DNA from: Saprospiraceae bacterium | Lineage (GTDB): Bacteria; Bacteroidota; Bacteroidia; Chitinophagales; Saprospiraceae | Assembly (NCBI GenBank): GCA_017995875.1 | Contig: JAGOIB010000100.1 | Coordinates: 1-7,484 of the forward strand | Direction of reading: 5' to 3' | DNA length: 7,484 nucleotides | In this document: positions 6,146 to 7,484 of the stretch, piece after piece | Layout of the letters: the number at the start of each line of letters is the position of its first letter | Numbering within the stretch: position 1 is the stretch's first letter | Translations under genes and position numbers: made by a program | Notes under the pieces: model-generated | The model's database searches: none | Seen by the model: the letters and a program-made list of their open reading frames with translations, nothing else | What the model was told of the DNA's origin: nothing

Positions 6146-6367
6146 ATGGACGGAAAGGTAGAAACAAAAGATAGCAACGGAAATATTCTCGTAGAGGGCG
6201 ATGCAGTCCTGCTCAATAAGGATTTGAAAGTGAAAGGTTTCCACAAAGACCTTAAAAGAGGCACATTGATCAAAAATATCCGGCTTACCGATAGCCCTGA
6301 TGAAATCGAAGGCAGAGTCGAAGGCAGCGTGCTGGTCATCAAGACAATGTACCTAAAAAAGAAATAA
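6146..6367 (+). CDS. Stand-alone PhnA-domain protein (YjdM/PhnA C-terminal domain only)
   Basis: A 73-aa protein starting MDGKVETKDSNGNILVEG and containing GDAVLLNKDLKVKGF (18-32), KRGTLIKNIRLTD (37-49) and a closing strand VLVIKTMYLKKK. This matches the C-terminal PhnA domain of YjdM, whose pattern is DxNGxxLxDGDxVxxxKDLKVKGxxxxLKxGTxVKNIRL. Full-length YjdM proteins (about 110 aa) have an N-terminal zinc ribbon with paired cysteines; none is present here or in the upstream 100 bp in any + frame. The historical link of PhnA to alkylphosphonate uptake is not well supported, so the role is open. Its reading frame is open further upstream into the neighbouring gene, but the promoter at 6087-6119 and the domain boundary favour the ATG at 6146. 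Confidence 0.88.
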   Translation: MDGKVETKDSNGNILVEGDAVLLNKDLKVKGFHKDLKRGTLIKNIRLTDSPDEIEGRVEGSVLVIKTMYLKKK

Positions 6368-6381
6368 TCCTTTTTGAAGGA
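6368..6381. terminator. Short T-rich hairpin between convergent genes, possible terminator
   Basis: TCCTT (6368-6372), loop TTTG, AAGGA (6377-6381) fills almost the whole 18-bp gap between the PhnA-domain and Gre-like genes. The stem is only 5 bp and no U-tract follows on either strand, so intrinsic termination is doubtful. Its position between two converging stop codons is the main argument. Confidence 0.25.
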
Positions 6382-6385
6382 GATT

Positions 6386-6838
6386 CTAGTAGATATCCTC
6401 TATCACATATCTGGTCTTATTGTATTCAACCGAATCACCTTTGTGAAGGCCTTTCATGTGGGTGTATAACGGAGCATGCTCGGACATTCCAAATACCTTT
6501 TGCCCATCGATTTCAATCCCTTCGCTGGACACGCCAATAAAGAAAGTACGTTGGTTGGTTACAACTACTGCTCCCCGCTCTACCACATTGGCCGGATTGG
6601 CCGAATCTATGGAACGAAGAACCTCCATTTCGGCCCTGACAAAATCCAGTTCCTCTCCCAACGTTTGTAAAAACTCTTCAGGCGAATTCGATCCTTCGTC
6701 TGTCTGGCTGGGTGTTTCATTGTTATTGTAGGCCTCAGCTTTTACATCCTCCACACGCTGGTTGAAATGGTCGATGAGTTCCTGTTGTTTTTGTAAACAG
6801 GTTGAAAGGATAGTGGCTTTAGCTATTCTATGGTTCAT
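6386..6838 (-). CDS. GreA/GreB-like coiled-coil protein
   Basis: A 150-aa protein with two N-terminal helices likely to form an antiparallel coiled coil (about 8-36 and 53-80), joined by a polar Asn/Ser/Thr/Glu-rich tip (38-52). A small C-terminal beta domain (about 86-150) ends HAPLYTHMKGLHKGDSVEY and YVIEDIY, like the SPIGxALxGxxxGDxV ending of Gre factors. Known of the family: GreA and GreB enter the RNA polymerase secondary channel with a coiled coil bearing two acidic tip residues and stimulate transcript cleavage. Here the tip sequence differs from the canonical GreA tip (Asp-x-x-Glu within DNAEY), so cleavage activity is uncertain. Gre-like proteins of this size occur in Bacteroidota, and some are misannotated as 3-oxoacyl-ACP synthase. 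It has its own promoter-like element upstream and is transcribed toward the PhnA-domain gene. Confidence 0.72.
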   Translation of the reverse strand: MNHRIAKATILSTCLQKQQELIDHFNQRVEDVKAEAYNNNETPSQTDEGSNSPEEFLQTLGEELDFVRAEMEVLRSIDSANPANVVERGAVVVTNQRTFFIGVSSEGIEIDGQKVFGMSEHAPLYTHMKGLHKGDSVEYNKTRYVIEDIY

Positions 6839-6862
6839 GATATCGGATATTTAATTGTATTC

Positions 6863-6870
6863 CAAAGATA
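6863..6870 (-). promoter_or_regulatory. -7 promoter element for the Gre-like gene
   Basis: TATCTTTG on the - strand is a perfect TAnnTTTG match. Transcription would begin near 6857, about 19 nt before the ATG at 6838. No good TTTG box lies 19-22 bp further upstream, so the -33 side is weak or replaced by activator contact; the direct and inverted repeats at 6896-6923 lie just beyond. Confidence 0.55.
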
Positions 6871-6895
6871 GTCTTCTGAAGCCACAGTTCGGCAG

Positions 6896-6923
6896 AGAAA
6901 CAGTTATGTAACAGTTTGTTTCT
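6896..6923. repeat. Nested inverted and direct repeats upstream of the Gre-like promoter
   Basis: Outer arms AGAAACA (6896-6902) and TGTTTCT (6917-6923) enclose the inner palindrome GTTATGTAAC (6903-6912). The same stretch contains two AACAGTT copies (6899-6905 and 6910-6916), 11 bp apart, which is about one helical turn. It lies roughly 40-65 bp upstream of the predicted start of the Gre-like transcript, a usual place for an activator site. Operator function is inference. Confidence 0.5.
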
Positions 6924-7123
6924 GAATTAAATTGAAATAAAGTGAATATTGATTTCAGGCCAGGAAAATGCAAGAGAATGACTGCAGATTTCAGTCCTCC
7001 AGTAATTTTTTCAGGACCGCTAAAATTTGGTTCCACCCGAATTAGCAACGGTACATAGACTGAAGTCCATTCTATGCTAACTGCAAGTTACGCTGGCCCT
7101 ATGTTTTTTCCTTCCCCTCATTT
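6924..7123. other. Intergenic region with small palindromes, no gene seen
   Basis: No reading frame here has coding character; the - strand frame open from 7048 to 6851 overlaps the promoter of the Gre-like gene and has no recognisable motif. Palindromes present: GACTG/CAGTC arms at 6980-6984 and 6992-6996; CATAGA/TCTATG arms at 7054-7059 and 7071-7076, with an alternative inner hairpin (ATAGAC, loop TGAA, GTCCAT at 7055-7070, one mismatch); and TAACT-GCA-AGTTA at 7078-7090. No tRNA-like fold is visible. Confidence 0.6.
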
Positions 7124-7152
7124 CGGGCATTTGTCCGGCTGAAACGGGCATT
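7124..7152 (+). promoter_or_regulatory. Direct repeat CGGGCATT x2, 21 bp apart, candidate activator site
   Basis: CGGGCATT occurs at 7124-7131 and 7145-7152, each followed within two or three bases by TCC. The 21-bp offset equals two helical turns, so both copies face the same side of the DNA. They end 13 bp before the -33 box of the promoter at 7166-7198, centred near -55 and -77 from the predicted start. An activator binding as a tandem dimer is a reasonable inference; the regulator is unknown. Confidence 0.45.
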
Positions 7153-7165
7153 CAGTCCCCTTTAA

Positions 7166-7198
7166 TTTGGAGCAGGGTCAGGGTCGCCGATACATTTG
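7166..7198 (+). promoter_or_regulatory. Bacteroidota-type promoter for the secreted-protein gene
   Basis: TTTG (7166-7169) and TACATTTG (7191-7198) match both consensus elements exactly, with a 21-bp spacer. The spacer contains AGGGTC twice in tandem (7174-7185), which could hold an operator. The predicted start near 7205 coincides with the in-frame ATG at 7203, so that ATG would be at or before the transcript start; this favours the ATG at 7317 and a leader of about 110 nt. Confidence 0.68.
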
Positions 7199-7316
7199 GG
7201 CCATGAAACAAAATAATCAATCAGCCGATGTGACAATCCGGATCAGCCTCAAAACTGATGGTTCCCGGAATTCAGAGGCACATTCAAATTCAAGCACCAC
7301 TAAAACTCATCAGATC

Positions 7317-7484
7317 ATGAAAAATTTACTTTTACTCATTCTTGGCTGGGCATTTGCATTTGCTCCGCTTTCCGCTCAGAAGAGCCTTCCCCCAAGCATC
7401 CAGCCCTATTCGGTCAACTGGGGATATGCCGTTAAACAAATGTTTGATGCCGCTGGCTATCAAGTGCCGGGTCCAAAGGCCGCA
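7317..7484 (+). CDS. N-terminus of a secreted protein of unknown function (3' partial)
   Basis: The open frame runs off the right edge and shows 56 residues from the ATG at 7317. It starts MKN, followed by a hydrophobic core (LLLLILGWAFAFAPL) and a likely signal peptidase I site after LSA, before QKS. The mature part begins QKSLPPSIQPYSVNWGYAV and continues through KQMFDAAGYQVPGP; I do not recognise the family. The same frame is open back to an ATG at 7203, which would add a 38-residue hydrophilic, Ser/Thr/Asn-rich extension before the signal peptide. That start is disfavoured because it would displace the signal peptide and lies at the predicted transcription start. Strong upstream promoter elements suggest the gene is expressed independently of its neighbours. 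Confidence 0.8.
   Translation, partial: MKNLLLLILGWAFAFAPLSAQKSLPPSIQPYSVNWGYAVKQMFDAAGYQVPGPKAA

Noticed and set aside
6851..7048. 65-codon - strand frame upstream of the Gre-like gene
   Set aside because: Spans the Gre-like promoter and repeats, has no motif, and ends just before the Gre-like start.

Overview
The window looks like chromosomal DNA of a member of the Bacteroidota, probably in the Saprospiria/Chitinophagia range, although the sequence alone cannot fix the genus. The pointers are promoter elements of the Bacteroidota type (TAnnTTTG, with a TTTG-like box 21 bp upstream), mostly weak Shine-Dalgarno sequences, protein families common in that phylum, and heptameric tandem repeats between genes. 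There are no rRNA or tRNA genes, transposases, phage genes or CRISPR arrays.

Layout. Positions 1-69 hold the last 22 codons of a small Cro/C1-type helix-turn-helix regulator on the + strand. Positions 70-297 are a non-coding island with two heptamer arrays and three short palindromes. From 298 to 6045 six genes lie head to tail on the - strand with gaps of 0-65 bp and are probably one transcription unit. In transcription order they are: an uncharacterised 536-aa protein with a region resembling the GNAT acetyltransferase core; a DUF1801/YdhG-like small protein; a GNAT acetyltransferase; an MscS-type mechanosensitive channel; an exported S41 peptidase; and an alpha/beta hydrolase whose ATG directly follows the peptidase stop. 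A divergent promoter region (6046-6145) separates this unit from a 73-aa PhnA-domain protein on the + strand. That gene converges, with an 18-bp gap, on a 150-aa GreA/GreB-like coiled-coil protein on the - strand. A repeat-rich intergenic region (6839-7316) carries promoters for that gene and for a secreted protein of unknown function (7317 onward) that runs off the right edge.

Function. Nothing ties the six-gene unit into one recognised pathway. It looks like housekeeping and stress or envelope functions (turgor release, periplasmic proteolysis, small-molecule acetylation and hydrolysis). I see no recognisable defence, secretion or biosynthetic system. The most unusual material is non-coding: two heptamer arrays that each begin at the stop codon of the adjoining gene, run in the sense direction of that gene, and by their 7-bp period place stop codons in all three frames; and two neighbouring hairpins with different stems but the same TCAT loop.
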